A stretch of DNA of 64,000 nt from Cohnella faecalis (GCF_003570905.1 NZ_QXJM01000039.1:744001-808000), one strand, 5' to 3'; numbered from the stretch's first letter, positions 36,446 through 48,284 are shown. The notes: generated by a model from the sequence alone, not told the origin. Translations and numbers: made by a program.

Positions 36446-37635
36446 TCAGTAAGGTGCCCATTGCAACTGACGGGCTTTGGCGAAGCGTTCGGCCGCGGCG
36501 GGCCAGTATACGACGTTCCACCAGTCGTTAATGTAGCCCGCCCGATCGTTCTGGTGCTTGAGATAATACGCATGCTCCCATACGTCGAGGGGGAGCAGCG
36601 GAACGACATCCCATTGCGACAGGTTCTGGTGCTTCTCCGCCGTTAGTATTTCAAGTCGCCTGCTCCGAGGACTCCAGACGAGAATCGCCCAGCCTCCCCC
36701 TTCGACCTTGGCTGCCGCTTCGGAAAATTGTTTCTTGAACGCCTCGTAGCTGCCGAAGCTCCGTGCGATTTCATCCGCCAGAGGGCCGGTCGGCTTTCCG
36801 CCGCCCGCGGGGACATGACGTCCCAGAAAATCGTATGCAAATAATGACCCGCGCCGTTGAAGGCCAGCTCGCGCTCCCAGTGCTTAACGAGATCGAAATT
36901 GCCCGTCTTGCGGGCTTCCTCCAGCTTTCGTTCGGCATTATTCAATCCGTCCACGTAGCTTTGATGGTGCTTGTCATGGTGGATTCGCATCGTCTTCTCG
37001 TCGATCCACGGCTCCAAGGCGTTGTAGGCATAAGGAAGAGGCGGGAGCTTGTGCCCGCCGATCGGTACGACCGCTCCTTCCGTCGGGTTCGACCATGAGC
37101 CATCGGCGGGGCGAAGCGGCGAATCCGCTGGCTCCGGACCTCCGTGCTCCGGAGGGTCCTCATCGTTCGAATCCGGTCTTACGAGCCATGGCACCGCGCG
37201 CGTCCGTTCCAGGCTCGCCAACGATCCGACGAAATCATGCGATTCCCGTCGAAAATGCTCGAGGACGGCATTAGCCGCCGCCGAAGCCTGCACGGAGGGG
37301 CTTTGCTCCCGAAGAAGGCGAAGATGAAGCGCGAATTCATTGGATTGGCATTCCGAATCGTACGCGAGCCGCGGCAGCCGATTTTCCCAGCCGCCCGCCA
37401 ACGTATACCCCCATCCGCTTCCCGGGGAGGCTAGAGCCTCCTTCATAGCCGAACGCGCTTCCTCCAGCGTCTGGGCGAACGTCGTCTCCCATTGCTGCAG
37501 CAAGTGCGCGTACGGCGGCTCGAGGGCAGGGACAATTTCCCGAATGACCTCTACGCTCCCAAGCTCTTTCGTTTTCCAATCGACGATTTCCTCCAGCAGA
37601 CGCAACGGCATTTGAACGCCGTAAACCGGCAGCAT
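36446..37635 (-). pseudogene. SodF-like superoxide dismutase with helical N-terminal extension, frameshifted
   Basis: The start MLPVYGVQMPLRLLEEIVDW follows GAGGGGG at 37635. Residues 1-145 are a helical extension like the DUF2935-type region of long Bacillales SODs; then a Pro/Asp-rich linker and an Fe/Mn SOD domain (HKLPPLPYAYNALEPWIDEK, RIHHDKHHQSYVDGL, HYLHTIFWDVMSPR). The frame is lost at 36805-36807 (CCC). Adding one C restores GGGKPTGPLADEIARSFGS and continues through the metal motif [20 protein letters not shown] to a TGA at 36446. One missing base in a short homopolymer suggests a sequence error; otherwise it is a recent pseudogene. Confidence 0.82.
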
Positions 37636-37728
37636 GAAAAAATCCCCCTCTCGTTCGTCCGATACGTTTACGTACCGAATGTATGACCGGGGGAGTGAGC
37701 TTATGACAATCAACCTATTTGCGGATTG

Positions 37729-38757
37729 TTAGGCGACGTGAGGCTGGGCCGCTTTCGCCAAGTAGGCGGCATGTACATGCGACAGGAAATCGGTCGTCCG
37801 GGCCGTATACTCCTCGGGATGCATCCGGAATATCATTTCGTGAAGCGCGTCCGGGACGACCCATAGGCGGGAGTCGGGATTTTTTTGCGCTTTGGCGACG
37901 TTCTCCGACAGATAGACGGGAGCTTTCTCGTCCGCGGTTCCATGAATGAGGAAGATTGGAAAATCGAACGCGGTTTGCTGGGCTTCCTCGGCCGGAATTT
38001 GGTCGAGCTTCGTTCCGCCGCTCATGATTGGGAAAAACCAGCGGATAAGGTCGACCGACGGATATTTGGGAATGCTGATTTGATTGCGCATATTGTGGTA
38101 AATCGTATTTTCGTCGGGCAAAAACGTACTGTCCAGTATCATGGCATCTACGGGAGCATGCCGAAGCGCAGCTTGAAGAGCGGTGCCGGCCCCCATGGAA
38201 AATCCCCATACGACGATCTCGTCCGAACCTGCGTCCCGCGCATATTGAATCGCGCCGAGAAGCTGCAGAGATTCCAACCGGCCGCCCGTTGCAGCCATGC
38301 GGTGCGAAGCGCTGGCAAAACCGTAATCGAACATCAGTACGTTGTACTCCAGACCGTGCAGAAAATCGGCCAAATCATACATGGGAACCCACGATTCTTC
38401 GCGGTTGGCGCCGTAGCCGTGGCTTAGGACGACCGTCTTCCGGCTGTCTTTCGAAGGAACCCACCAGCCGTCCAAATTCATCGAACCGTCCGAACTCGCG
38501 AAAATAATGTCTGAATATTCCAAATTTTTAGCGGAAAAAGGATTAGCGGCGAGCGACGCAACCTTGGGGTGGGATAAACTCCAGGCGATATAGGCATGAA
38601 AGGCTACGAATAAGAGGACCAAAAGGCTAACGATAGATAGCGACACATACAATGCGATCCGCGACGCCCGGTGCAGAAAGCTTCGTTCCGTCGGTACGCT
38701 TGGAGTCGCAAGCGGAGCCGCGCCGGCAAGAGGAAGAGAGATTGGAAGTGTTGTCAT
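37729..38757 (-). CDS. Membrane-anchored alpha/beta hydrolase
   Basis: A 342-residue protein with one N-terminal TM segment (IALYVSLSIVSLLVLLFVAF) and an extracellular alpha/beta hydrolase fold of the BAAT/ABHD type. Motifs: VVLSHGYGANREES, the nucleophile Ser in VWGFSMGAGTALQ, acid in FLIHGTADEKAP and His in DALHEMIF. The substrate is unknown (an esterase or peptidase-like role is possible). The start at 38757 is chosen over an upstream ATG because GAGGCGA precedes it. The gene is convergent with nothing and faces the SOD gene in the same direction. Confidence 0.88.
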   Translation of the reverse strand: MTTLPISLPLAGAAPLATPSVPTERSFLHRASRIALYVSLSIVSLLVLLFVAFHAYIAWSLSHPKVASLAANPFSAKNLEYSDIIFASSDGSMNLDGWWVPSKDSRKTVVLSHGYGANREESWVPMYDLADFLHGLEYNVLMFDYGFASASHRMAATGGRLESLQLLGAIQYARDAGSDEIVVWGFSMGAGTALQAALRHAPVDAMILDSTFLPDENTIYHNMRNQISIPKYPSVDLIRWFFPIMSGGTKLDQIPAEEAQQTAFDFPIFLIHGTADEKAPVYLSENVAKAQKNPDSRLWVVPDALHEMIFRMHPEEYTARTTDFLSHVHAAYLAKAAQPHVA

Positions 38758-38894
38758 GAGGAATCGCCTCGCTTCATGCAAACGCTTTAATAATAGGATG
38801 TGACTCTATCGTATGCCGCAAGTCCTATAGCGTCAATGAGTCCCGTCGATTTGTAAGAGGCGCGTAATCAAATTGTAACAGAAGGCGTCACGGA

Positions 38895-38952
38895 TTTACT
38901 CTGACATCGCGATCCGTTATACTAGGTGTAATGTTGTTTCATAGAGTGAAAC
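38895..38952 (+). promoter_or_regulatory. IclR-gene promoter with GTTTCA-N5-TGAAAC operator
   Basis: Sigma-A-like TTTACT (38895) and TATACT (38918) are 17 bp apart. Just downstream is a perfect inverted repeat GTTTCA-TAGAG-TGAAAC at 38936-38952. The same repeat architecture occurs in the acnA leader. Autoregulation by the IclR protein is inferred. Confidence 0.7.
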
Positions 38953-39025
38953 TTCCGGCCGAATGAGCTCGGACGAGCGGATAAGTGAACAGAGCGGCAG
39001 AAACAAGATCGGAGGCGATTCGCAA

Positions 39026-39769
39026 GTGGAGGAAGAGAAGCGAACGGTACGCGCTGTCGAAAGAGCGCTGGACGTGCTGCTTTGTTTCACGGCGAAGGAA
39101 GAGTGGGGATTGACGGAAATATCGGCGCGAATCGGCTTGCACAAAAGCACCGTGCACCGGCTTCTCGCGACGTTGGAGGATAAAGGCTTTCTTATTCGGG
39201 ACGAAGCAACGGAAAAATATCGTCTCGGGCTTCGCATGCTGGAGCTTTCGGCGCATCTTACCCGATCCGACGATCCGGCGGTTATGCTGCTTCCGGAGAT
39301 GGAAGGGCTGATGAATCGGCTCGGGGAGACGATCACGCTGTACGTGAGGGATCGGACGGAACGGGTCCGCATTCAGGCGGTGCAAAGCACCCAAGCGATC
39401 AGGCGGGTCGCCCCGGTCGGAGCCCGTCTGCCGTTGGCGGTGGGCGCCTCCAGCAAAGTGCTGCTCGCTTTTGCGGATCCGGCCGTTCGCGCATTGGTTC
39501 TGACGGATCCTAGCTGGCCGTCAGCCGTCGATCGTTCCGGCTACGAAAAGCAGCTCGACGAGATTGTCGCGGCCGGGTACGCGACGAGCATCGAGGAGCG
39601 GGAGCCGGGGGCGGCGGCCGTCGCGGCTCCGATATTCAACCGCTCCGGCAAGCTGGTCGCCGCGTTGTCGGTGTCGGGCCCTTCGAATAGGCTTACTTAC
39701 GAAGTGATGAAGGAGCATGCTTCCTACATTATGGAGGCGGCCCGTCGGATGGGCGCTATGCTGGGGTAA
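39026..39769 (+). CDS. IclR-family transcriptional regulator
   Basis: A regulator of 247 residues (GTG start at 39026 behind GGAGGCG; an ATG at 38963 would add 21 residues). The N-terminal winged HTH (VRAVERALDVLLCFTAKEEW, IGLHKSTVHRLLATLEDKGF) is followed by the IclR ligand domain (IRRVAPVGARLPLAVGASSK, GYATSIEEREPGAAAVAAPI). The ligand is unknown; family members sense glyoxylate, pyruvate, aromatic acids and similar molecules. A matching operator is found upstream of this gene and of acnA, 6.7 kb away. Confidence 0.92.
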   Translation: MEEEKRTVRAVERALDVLLCFTAKEEWGLTEISARIGLHKSTVHRLLATLEDKGFLIRDEATEKYRLGLRMLELSAHLTRSDDPAVMLLPEMEGLMNRLGETITLYVRDRTERVRIQAVQSTQAIRRVAPVGARLPLAVGASSKVLLAFADPAVRALVLTDPSWPSAVDRSGYEKQLDEIVAAGYATSIEEREPGAAAVAAPIFNRSGKLVAALSVSGPSNRLTYEVMKEHASYIMEAARRMGAMLG

Positions 39770-39786
39770 AATTTGAAAAACAAGGA

Positions 39787-41166
<1,380 letters not shown>

Positions 41167-41182
41167 TTCATAGGCATAACAA

Positions 41183-41218
41183 CAAGGGCACCGCCGATTT
41201 CTCGGCCGGTGCCCTTGC
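41183..41218. terminator. Bidirectional terminator after metY
   Basis: CAAGGGCACCG pairs with CGGTGCCCTTG around CCGATTTCTCGG. It serves metY and the short convergent frame on the - strand. Confidence 0.9.
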
Positions 41219-41227
41219 TGCATTCGA

Positions 41228-41540
41228 TTACTTGGCTTTGATTCGCTCCTGCACGCGCTTCGGCGCAGGGTATCCACGTAGCCCGCATCCTCCTCGGACA
41301 GCTTCAAATCCTTCGTCAAATAAGCTTTCAAGGACTCCAATGCGGCTTCCCATCCGGTACTTCGCTAAGCCATACCGGCCATGCCGGGCTTGGTATGCGT
41401 TGCTGAATCGCTTACTGGCGCAGCGGCTCTTGCCGTCGTCAGAGGAGGAGCGATGGAGCGCCGCGCTTATAAGTATAATTGCGGTTAATCGTGCCAGCTT
41501 GCGCCTCGTCATTGACGAATAACCTGCTCTTCCGTCGCCG
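41228..41540 (-). pseudogene. Small degraded or frameshifted gene(s)
   Basis: Protein-like pieces are scattered over different frames on the - strand: VNDEAQAGTINRNYTYKRGA, then TTARAAAPVSDSATHTKPGM, then LESLKAYLTKDLKLSEEDAG and YVDTLRPKRVQERIKAK, ending at a TAA 10 bp before the terminator. Joining the last two needs one extra G at 41262-41263. These could be one or two short genes with indels, or a decayed gene. I do not recognise the family. Confidence 0.4.
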
Positions 41541-41611
41541 TTATAAAGGCTTTTCTTTCAAGCTTTTCAAGAAATCCAGCGCTTGACTAAGCGAGCCGAC
41601 CGGCACAAGCT

Positions 41612-42682
41612 TCAACGATAGGCGAGATCGGCGACCGTCTGCTGAGCCAGAGTCCAGTTGGAATGCCCGTTCTGAATGGCGTTCAGCATCGCGGCGCGCT
41701 GAGCCGGCGTTAGCTTCGGATCATCCAAGTCTGCCAGCCCGATCGACGAATCGAAAGGAACGAGGAAATAATCGGCCTTCTGCTTGTCGGCCGCCATCAG
41801 CTTATATTGAATGCCTCCGATTTGGCCGACCGTCCCATCGTGGGCGATCGTCCCGGTTCCGGCGATCCGGTAGCCGCGGGAAAGGTCCTCCCCGGTCAGC
41901 TGGGCGACGATTTCGAGCGTCATCATGAGTCCGGCCGACGGTCCTCCGGTATCGTTGAAATCGAATTTGACCGGATCGGGAGGAGTCACCTTCAGGACGG
42001 TCTGCTGCTTGAAGCCGACGCCTGCCCGGTCTTGCTCGCCCGGCATGGCGATGAGCGGGACGGTCGCTTCGAACGGCTTGCCTCCGCGAGTGCCTTTGAG
42101 CGTGGCGTTGTCGCCGGCTTTTTTAGATGAGAGAGCATCGATCATGCTCGTTACGTTCAAGGTCGATTTTCCGTCTACGGATGTGATGATGTCGCCTTCC
42201 TGCAAGCCGTGCTCGGCCGCTTTGGATTCTTTCAGCAGCGTGTAGACGATGACGCCTTCTTCCTTGACGTCGATTTCCTTCTTCATGACGTTGTAGGCCG
42301 CGAGCAGCGCGTTTGACTCCGAGCTGTCGCGCATATAGGCGAGCAGATTGCGATAAGCGGTGTAGTTGACCGCTCCTCCCGTCGCTTTTTCCTCCGTTTC
42401 GATGTCCATGCGGGGATTCAACCAAGCATAGATGAGAGAGAAGACGTTCGGTTTGGAGTAGGTGGAGACGGTCGTGAACAGGAGCGAGCCCTTCTCGTCG
42501 AGCTTCTTGCCGGTTTCCACGCGCGGGTGAACGGGCTCCGCGGAGCCCGGCCCGTATAGGACATAAGGCCAAGAAATCGAGTTGGCGACCAAAAAGACGA
42601 CGATTAAAATTCCGATAACGATCGCCGTACGGTAACGGCGAAATGCGGACTGACTATGGCTCGGGTGTTGATTTTCGGACAA
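41612..42682 (-). CDS. PDZ-Lon-like membrane serine protease (YlbL-type)
   Basis: A membrane-anchored protease with a TM segment (TAIVIGILIVVFLVANSISW), a PDZ domain (LLKESKAAEHGLQEGDIITS), and a C-terminal Lon-type proteolytic domain with catalytic Ser in GGPSAGLMMTLEIV and Lys in GGIQYKLMAADKQKA. The B. subtilis relative YlbL is implicated in degrading a division inhibitor. The TTG at 42682 has GGAGG 8 bases upstream. As given it stops at 41612 after DLAYR; one extra T in the TT opposite 41614-41615 would continue LKLVPVGSLSQALDFLKSL to a stop at 41541, the natural C-terminus. Confidence 0.88.
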   Translation of the reverse strand: MSENQHPSHSQSAFRRYRTAIVIGILIVVFLVANSISWPYVLYGPGSAEPVHPRVETGKKLDEKGSLLFTTVSTYSKPNVFSLIYAWLNPRMDIETEEKATGGAVNYTAYRNLLAYMRDSSESNALLAAYNVMKKEIDVKEEGVIVYTLLKESKAAEHGLQEGDIITSVDGKSTLNVTSMIDALSSKKAGDNATLKGTRGGKPFEATVPLIAMPGEQDRAGVGFKQQTVLKVTPPDPVKFDFNDTGGPSAGLMMTLEIVAQLTGEDLSRGYRIAGTGTIAHDGTVGQIGGIQYKLMAADKQKADYFLVPFDSSIGLADLDDPKLTPAQRAAMLNAIQNGHSNWTLAQQTVADLAYR

Positions 42683-42829
42683 GGAAGGGCACCTCCGGTT
42701 ATCGTCGGGCATTTGGCAATCGATGGAGTGGAGCAGGTTTCATTATAACCGATTGGCGCCTCGGAAGCGAAACGGACGGTGTATTGGAAAGGAACGAACC
42801 GACCTCGGCCGAAGGCGCGATTGACGCAA

Positions 42830-42868
42830 AAGAACCTCTCCCGCCCGAAGGAAGGAGAGGCTCTTAAC
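42830..42868 (-). terminator. Terminator after acnA
   Basis: On the - strand AGCCTCTCC and GGGAGAGGTTC pair around a short GC loop, followed by TTTTGCG. Confidence 0.75.
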
Positions 42869-42887
42869 GATGAGGCTTGAGCTTATC

Positions 42888-45599
42888 TTATTGTTGACCT
42901 GCAAGCATTTGACGAAGAACCGTCTGCAGAATGCCGCTGTTGCGATAGTAGTCGACATCGACCAAGGAGTCCAGACGGACGATGGCAGGGAATTCGAAAG
43001 TCGTTCCGTCTTCACGCTTGGCGGTAACGGTAATCGTCTGGCCCGGTTGAACGTCGTTGGACAGGCCGTTGATTTCGAACGTTTCGCGTCCGGTAATACC
43101 GAGCGTCTTCCATCCGGTGCCCGGTTGGAATTGCAGCGGCAGAACGCCCATGCCGACGAGGTTCGCGCGGTGAATCCGTTCGAAGCTTTCCGCGATGACC
43201 GCTTTGACGCCGAGGAGGAACGTTCCTTTCGCCGCCCAGTCGCGCGAGCTGCCCGTGCCGTACTCTTTGCCGGCGATGACGACGAGATTCGTTTTGCTTG
43301 CTTGGTATTTCATCGAAGCGTCATAGATGGACATGACTTCTTCCGTCGGCAGGTACGTCGTTACGCCGCCTTCGGTGCCCGGAGCGACTTGGTTCCGGAT
43401 ACGAATGTTGGCGAACGTTCCGCGCATCATCACCTCGTGGTGACCGCGGCGGGAGCCGTAGGAGTTGAAGTCTTTTTTGTCTACGCCGTGATCGAGCAAG
43501 TATTTGCCGCCCGGGCTGTCGGCCTTGATGTTGCCGGCCGGAGAGATGTGGTCCGTCGTGACGGAATCGCCCATAAGCGCAAGCACTCTCGCGCCGTTAA
43601 TGTCGCCGATGTCGCCCGGAGTAGGTCCCAGATCGGTGAAGAACGGCGGATTCGCGATGTAGGTCGACTGTTCGTCCCACTCGTACAGATCGCCTTCCGG
43701 AACCGGAATTTGGTTCCATTGCTCGTTCTGCGTAAAGACGTTCTCGTATTTCGCACGGAACATGGCCGGGTTCAGAGACGAGTTCAACGCCTGTTGAATT
43801 TCTTCGTTCGTCGGCCAGATGTCTTTCAAGTAAACCGCTTCGTTATTGTCGTCGAAGCCGATCGGATCGACGGCCAGATCGATATTGACCGTACCGGCCA
43901 GCGCATAAGCGACGACGAGCGGCGGGGAAGCGAGGTAGTTCGCTTTGACTTGCGCGTGAACGCGTCCTTCGAAGTTGCGGTTACCGGAGATGACAGCGGC
44001 TACCGTCATGTCGTTGTCGGCGATCGCTTGGCTGACTTCGTCCGGAAGCGGGCCGGAGTTGCCGATACAAGTCGCGCAGCCGTAACCGGCGACGTAGAAG
44101 CCGATTTTCTCCAAGTAAGGGAGCAAGCCGGATTTGGTCAAATATTCGGTAACGACGAGCGAGCCCGGCGTTAGGGAGCTTTTCACGTAGCCCGGCTTTT
44201 TCAGACCGCGCTCGACCGCTTTCTTGGCGACGATGGCGGCGCCAAGCATAACGCTCGGGTTGGACGTGTTCGTGCAGCTCGTAATGGCCGCGATGACGAC
44301 GGCGCCCGTGGACAAGCTGCTCGTTTGACCGTTCGGGTGCGAGACCGCTACGGTTTCGACGATTTTATCCTCGGAAAGACCGTAACCGCCTTTGTCGATC
44401 GGCGTGCGGATAATTTCGTTGAATTCTTTTTTCATGTTCGTCAGCTCTACGCGGTCTTGCGGACGTTTCGGGCCTGCAAGGCTCGGAACGATCGTCGACA
44501 GGTCGAGCTCGATGACGTCGGTGAATACCGGATCCGGCGTCTCGTCGGTGCGGAACATGTCTTGCGCTTTGTAGTAGTCGGAGACGAGCGCGATTTGCTT
44601 CTCGTCGCGGCCGGTGAGGCGCAGGTAGTTCAACGCTTCTTCGTCGATCGGGAAGAAGCCGATCGTCGCGCCGTATTCCGGCGCCATGTTGGCGACCGTC
44701 GCGCGGTCCGCGAGGCTGATGTTGGACAGGCCGGGTCCGAAAAACTCGACGAATTTGCCGACAACGCCTTTTTTACGAAGAATTTGCGTTACCGTCAGCG
44801 CGAGGTCGGTCGCCGTAGCGCCTTCCGCAAGCTTGCCGGTCAGCTTGAAGCCGATAACTTCAGGCATAACGAAGTAGAGCGGTTGGCCGAGCATGCAAGC
44901 TTCGGCTTCGATGCCGCCGACGCCCCAGCCTACGACGCCGAGACCGTTGATCATCGTCGTATGGGAGTCGGTGCCGACGAGCGAGTCCGGATAAACTTCC
45001 GTTACGCCGTCTTTCGATTTCGTGGCGGCTACGGATGCGAGATACTCCAGGTTGACCTGGTGAACGATACCCGTCGCCGGAGGGACGGCACGGAAGTTGT
45101 CGAATGCGGTTTGCGCCCAGCGCAGGAAGCGGTAGCGTTCCCCGTTGCGCTCGAATTCGATGTCCATGTTCGTCTTGAGAGCGTCCGCGGTGCCGAACGC
45201 GTCGACCATGACGGAGTGGTCGATAACGAGGTCGACCGGTACGAGCGGATTGATCCGGTTAGGATCGCCGCCGGCTTGCTTAACGGTTTCGCGCATCGCC
45301 GCGAGATCGACGACGACGGGAACGCCGGTGAAATCCTGAAGGACGATACGAGCGGGAATGAGCGGGATTTCCTTGTCTTCGCGGCCCTCCGCCCAGGTGG
45401 CCAGCTGCTTCACGTGTTCGTTCGTAATTCCGCGTCCGTCGTGTTGGCGGATGGCGGCTTCAAGCAGCACTTTAATGGAAAAAGGCAGCTTGGATACAGG
45501 ACCGAGACCTTGCTCTTCGAGCGCTTGCAGACGGTAGTACCGGTACGATTGACCGGATGACTGCAGGTCGGCCTGAACTTGATAAGGAAGTTTAGACAA
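42888..45599 (-). CDS. acnA: Aconitate hydratase
   Basis: A 903-residue 4Fe-4S enzyme interconverting citrate and isocitrate in the TCA cycle; apo-aconitase binds iron-responsive RNA in Bacillus. Cluster cysteines are in [13 protein letters not shown] and [16 protein letters not shown] (C-x2-C). The swivel domain has [20 protein letters not shown] and GMGVLPLQF. The length matches AcnA (AcnA/IRP group). Upstream are a sigma-A promoter and a GTTTCA-N5-TGAAAC operator. The large frames on the opposite strand are its GC-rich shadows. Confidence 0.98.
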   Translation of the reverse strand: MSKLPYQVQADLQSSGQSYRYYRLQALEEQGLGPVSKLPFSIKVLLEAAIRQHDGRGITNEHVKQLATWAEGREDKEIPLIPARIVLQDFTGVPVVVDLAAMRETVKQAGGDPNRINPLVPVDLVIDHSVMVDAFGTADALKTNMDIEFERNGERYRFLRWAQTAFDNFRAVPPATGIVHQVNLEYLASVAATKSKDGVTEVYPDSLVGTDSHTTMINGLGVVGWGVGGIEAEACMLGQPLYFVMPEVIGFKLTGKLAEGATATDLALTVTQILRKKGVVGKFVEFFGPGLSNISLADRATVANMAPEYGATIGFFPIDEEALNYLRLTGRDEKQIALVSDYYKAQDMFRTDETPDPVFTDVIELDLSTIVPSLAGPKRPQDRVELTNMKKEFNEIIRTPIDKGGYGLSEDKIVETVAVSHPNGQTSSLSTGAVVIAAITSCTNTSNPSVMLGAAIVAKKAVERGLKKPGYVKSSLTPGSLVVTEYLTKSGLLPYLEKIGFYVAGYGCATCIGNSGPLPDEVSQAIADNDMTVAAVISGNRNFEGRVHAQVKANYLASPPLVVAYALAGTVNIDLAVDPIGFDDNNEAVYLKDIWPTNEEIQQALNSSLNPAMFRAKYENVFTQNEQWNQIPVPEGDLYEWDEQSTYIANPPFFTDLGPTPGDIGDINGARVLALMGDSVTTDHISPAGNIKADSPGGKYLLDHGVDKKDFNSYGSRRGHHEVMMRGTFANIRIRNQVAPGTEGGVTTYLPTEEVMSIYDASMKYQASKTNLVVIAGKEYGTGSSRDWAAKGTFLLGVKAVIAESFERIHRANLVGMGVLPLQFQPGTGWKTLGITGRETFEINGLSNDVQPGQTITVTAKREDGTTFEFPAIVRLDSLVDVDYYRNSGILQTVLRQMLAGQQ

Positions 45600-45625
45600 A
45601 GGGGTCGCCTCCTAAAAAGGTGTTA

Positions 45626-45642
45626 GTTTCATCAGATGAAAC
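45626..45642. promoter_or_regulatory. GTTTCA-N5-TGAAAC operator in acnA leader
   Basis: A perfect 6-5-6 inverted repeat with the same half-sites as the repeat before the IclR-family gene at 39.0 kb. It lies between the predicted acnA start point (about 45664) and the gene, a roadblock-type position. Binding by that IclR protein is inferred. Confidence 0.65.
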
Positions 45643-45670
45643 CTAATTTCAAAATAACATCATCGATACT

Positions 45671-45699
45671 AGTATACTCGCTCGCAGTAACTTTCGTAA
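45671..45699 (-). promoter_or_regulatory. Sigma-A-like promoter of acnA
   Basis: On the - strand, TTACGA (45694-45699) and TATACT (45671-45676) are separated by 17 bp. Confidence 0.6.
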
Positions 45700-45864
45700 A
45701 GCCTTTTTCCCCCGTTTCCGCCTTAGAATGCCGCATCGAGTGGGGGTTTCATCCCTGCGGCGTTCAACTCGGACGGAAGGTCATGAAAAAGCGGGCCCAA
45801 GCATAGGATGAACCGACACGATCTATGCCCGGAAGCGATCGATGGACGGGGAGGAGACGATCAG

Positions 45865-46955
45865 GTGCCGGACAAAAAAGGAAATATGGCGGGCTGGAAG
45901 CAAACGCTGTTCGAGTACGTTAACGCGATTAACGAGGCAGGGCTTCGCGGCGAACCTGATAAGCTGGAGCAGGTTTCCGATTCCGGGCATCGAGCCCGGC
46001 TGTCGGCGAAGATTCAAGCATTCGCCCGGCGGGAAGCGCTCGAGGGAATCAAATCGATACGCAGCGAAATGCGGGCGCGCATCGAGCGGTCCAACTCGGC
46101 AGGGCGCGGAGCAGTCGCCGACGTGGCGGTTCATTCGGTGCGTTCTTTCGAGCAGAGAGGCCAGCCGTGGCTGGAAGAGAGGGTCGAACGCGAACGGATT
46201 CGATTCGTTCTGAGCGGAGCCGGCAAGTGGCGCATAGACTCGATCTTGCCGCTTGCGACAGAGAGACGTCCGGCCTCTTATTCAATCGAAGAAGAGCTGT
46301 ACGACGCGGCGGGGAGCAGGGAGAACGGATGGGGCTTCCTTCCGCTCCCTATATGAATCCGGACGCTTTGTACCGATTCGGGTCGCGTGTTTATTCCGGC
46401 GTCCGGTCGGGAGCGGCAGGCGGCTGGAACGGCGAAGCTCGCAGCGGAGTCCCTTACCGCAGAGAAGCCGCCGTCGCTTTCGCCGAAAGATGGTGGAACG
46501 AGCCGAGCCCGTCCTACGAGGAATTCGAGGTTAATTGCACCAACTACGTGTCCCAGTGTCTCTTTGCAGGGGGAGCGCCGATGAACTATACTGGGAAAAG
46601 GGATTCGGGCTGGTGGTACAAAGGGAAGGCGAACGGCCAAGAGCAGTGGAGCTATAGCTGGGCGGTATCGAACAGCTTGTCGCATATGCTGTCCGTTCCG
46701 CGCGTTAACGGGATGCGTGCGGATGTCGTCTCTTCACCGAGTTATCTTCGGTTAGGCGACGTCATTTGCTACGATTGGGACGGAACCGGCCGGTTTCAGC
46801 ATAGCACGATCGTTACCGCATTCAATCCGGAAGGGCAGCCGTTGGTCAACGCCAACACGGTCAGCAGCCGGCATCGATTTTGGGATTACCGGGATTCGTA
46901 CGCATGGACGGACCGGACTCAATACCGTTTTTTTCATATTGCGGACGAATTCTAA
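45865..46955 (+). pseudogene. Amidase_6-domain protein, frameshifted as given
   Basis: The N-terminal half (GTG 45865 behind GGGGAGGAG; WKQTLFEYVNAINEAGLRGE, then FVLSGAGKWRIDSILPL) and the C-terminal putative amidase domain (RWWNEPSPSYEEFEVNCTNY, VSQCLFAGGAPMNYTGKRDS, GDVICYDWDGTGRFQHSTIV) lie in two frames. In other Bacillales they form one protein of about 360 residues. The break fits a missing G in GGGG at 46311-46314, giving DAAGEQGERMGLPSAPYMNP. The likely catalytic Cys is in EVNCTNY and His in FQHSTIV, an NlpC/P60-like arrangement. No signal peptide is seen. Confidence 0.85.
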
Positions 46956-47038
46956 TGTGCTGCGAAGCATCCCGATGAGTGTTTGGATTCGCAGTGCGCG
47001 TCATGCGTAATTTTAACGAAATGTTGCGGAGGTCGCTC

Positions 47039-48214
47039 ATGAACAAAGGTAACAAAATCCGCGTCGGTCTCGTATACGGCGGACGTTCCGGGGAACACGA
47101 GGTATCGCTGCAAACCGCGTTGGCGGTACTGAAGGCATTCGATTTCGACAAATACGAACTGATTCCATTCTATATTACAAAAACGGGCCAGTGGCGCGCG
47201 GGAGCTCTTCTCGCAGCTCCTCCGGCGTCGGTTGCGGAGCTGCAATTCGCCAATGAAGGGGCGGCGGAAATCGGCGCATCCGAAACGGGCGAGGACAAAG
47301 GCCAAGGGCCGGGAACCGGAGAACTGTTCCCCGTCTTGCTGCAAGGGATGTCGGAGCAGGCTTTGACGAATGGCGTTGCGGCGGATGAGGGCCGTCCGAT
47401 CGACGTAATGTTCCCGTTGCTCCATGGAACGTTTGGCGAGGATGGAACGATCCAGGGGTTGTTCGAAATGGCGGGACTTCCTTATGTCGGAGCAGGCGTT
47501 CTGGCTTCTTCCGTCGGGATGGACAAGGTTGCGATGAAAACGATGTTCGCCCACGCCGGATTGCCGCAGGTCGGATTTCGACATTTCAACCGCTTCGGGT
47601 GGAAGTCGGATCGCGAAGCGCGGTTGAATGAAGTCGAAGAGCTCGGCTACCCCTGCTTTGTGAAGCCGGCGAATCTCGGTTCGAGCGTCGGCGTTTCCAA
47701 GGCGCGGGATCGGGAGGAGCTTGCGTCGGCGGTGGAGCTTGCGCTTCGCTTCGACCGCAAAGTTATCGTCGAGGAATTTGTCGACGCGCGCGAGATCGAA
47801 GTTAGCGTGCTGGGCAACGATGAGCCGATCGCTTCGGTTCCGGGCGAAATTTGCAGCTCGAATGAATTTTACGATTACAAGGCCAAATATATCGACGGCA
47901 AATCGGCGATGGTTATCCCGGCTGAGATTCCCCCAGAAACAGCCGAGCAATTGCGAAGCATGGCCGTTCGAGCCTTTCTGGCGATTGACGGCTCCGGCCT
48001 TTGCCGCGCAGATTTCTTCCTCCGCCGCAGCGACGGCGCGTTGTTCATCAACGAGGTGAACACGATGCCGGGCTTTACTCCGTTCAGCATGTATCCGCTC
48101 ATGTGGAAGGAGTCGGGCATGTCTTACCGCCAGCTGCTCGACAATCTGATCGGCTTGGCCATCGAGCGTCACGAGGAGCGTCAAAGCATCGACTATACCG
48201 GCGGCGCAGAGTAA
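47039..48214 (+). CDS. ddl: D-alanine--D-alanine ligase
   Basis: A 391-residue ATP-grasp enzyme making the D-Ala-D-Ala dipeptide of peptidoglycan. Motifs: VGLVYGGRSGEHEVSLQTA, VMFPLLHGTFGEDGTIQGLF, GYPCFVKPANLGSSVGVSKA, RADFFLRR and INEVNTMPGFTPFSMYPLMW. The insert GEDKGQGPGTGELFPVLLQG is longer than in many Ddl. The start at 47039 (MNKGNKIRVGLVYGG) follows CGGAGG. Ends with a good terminator. Confidence 0.96.
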   Translation: MNKGNKIRVGLVYGGRSGEHEVSLQTALAVLKAFDFDKYELIPFYITKTGQWRAGALLAAPPASVAELQFANEGAAEIGASETGEDKGQGPGTGELFPVLLQGMSEQALTNGVAADEGRPIDVMFPLLHGTFGEDGTIQGLFEMAGLPYVGAGVLASSVGMDKVAMKTMFAHAGLPQVGFRHFNRFGWKSDREARLNEVEELGYPCFVKPANLGSSVGVSKARDREELASAVELALRFDRKVIVEEFVDAREIEVSVLGNDEPIASVPGEICSSNEFYDYKAKYIDGKSAMVIPAEIPPETAEQLRSMAVRAFLAIDGSGLCRADFFLRRSDGALFINEVNTMPGFTPFSMYPLMWKESGMSYRQLLDNLIGLAIERHEERQSIDYTGGAE

Positions 48215-48249
48215 GGAACGATAAGCGGTGCCGCTAACCGCCGATAGCG

Positions 48250-48284
48250 AAAATAGCCAGGGACACGCTCCTGGCTATTTTCTT
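48250..48284 (+). terminator. Terminator after ddl
   Basis: AAATAGCCAGG and CCTGGCTATTT pair around an 8-nt loop, followed by TCTTTTCG. Confidence 0.9.

Noticed and set aside
41228-41512. A 94-codon - strand protein read in one frame
   Set aside because: Protein-like segments switch between frames, and the single open frame does not carry them; I list the interval as a degraded or frameshifted gene instead.
42870-45560. Large + strand frames (434 and 411 codons) opposite acnA
   Set aside because: They are antisense shadows of a complete, well-conserved aconitase in GC-rich sequence; translations are Arg/Asp-rich and lack domains.
46952-48184. 410-codon - strand frame opposite ddl
   Set aside because: Shadow of a complete D-Ala-D-Ala ligase; the translation is Arg-rich with no conserved domain.
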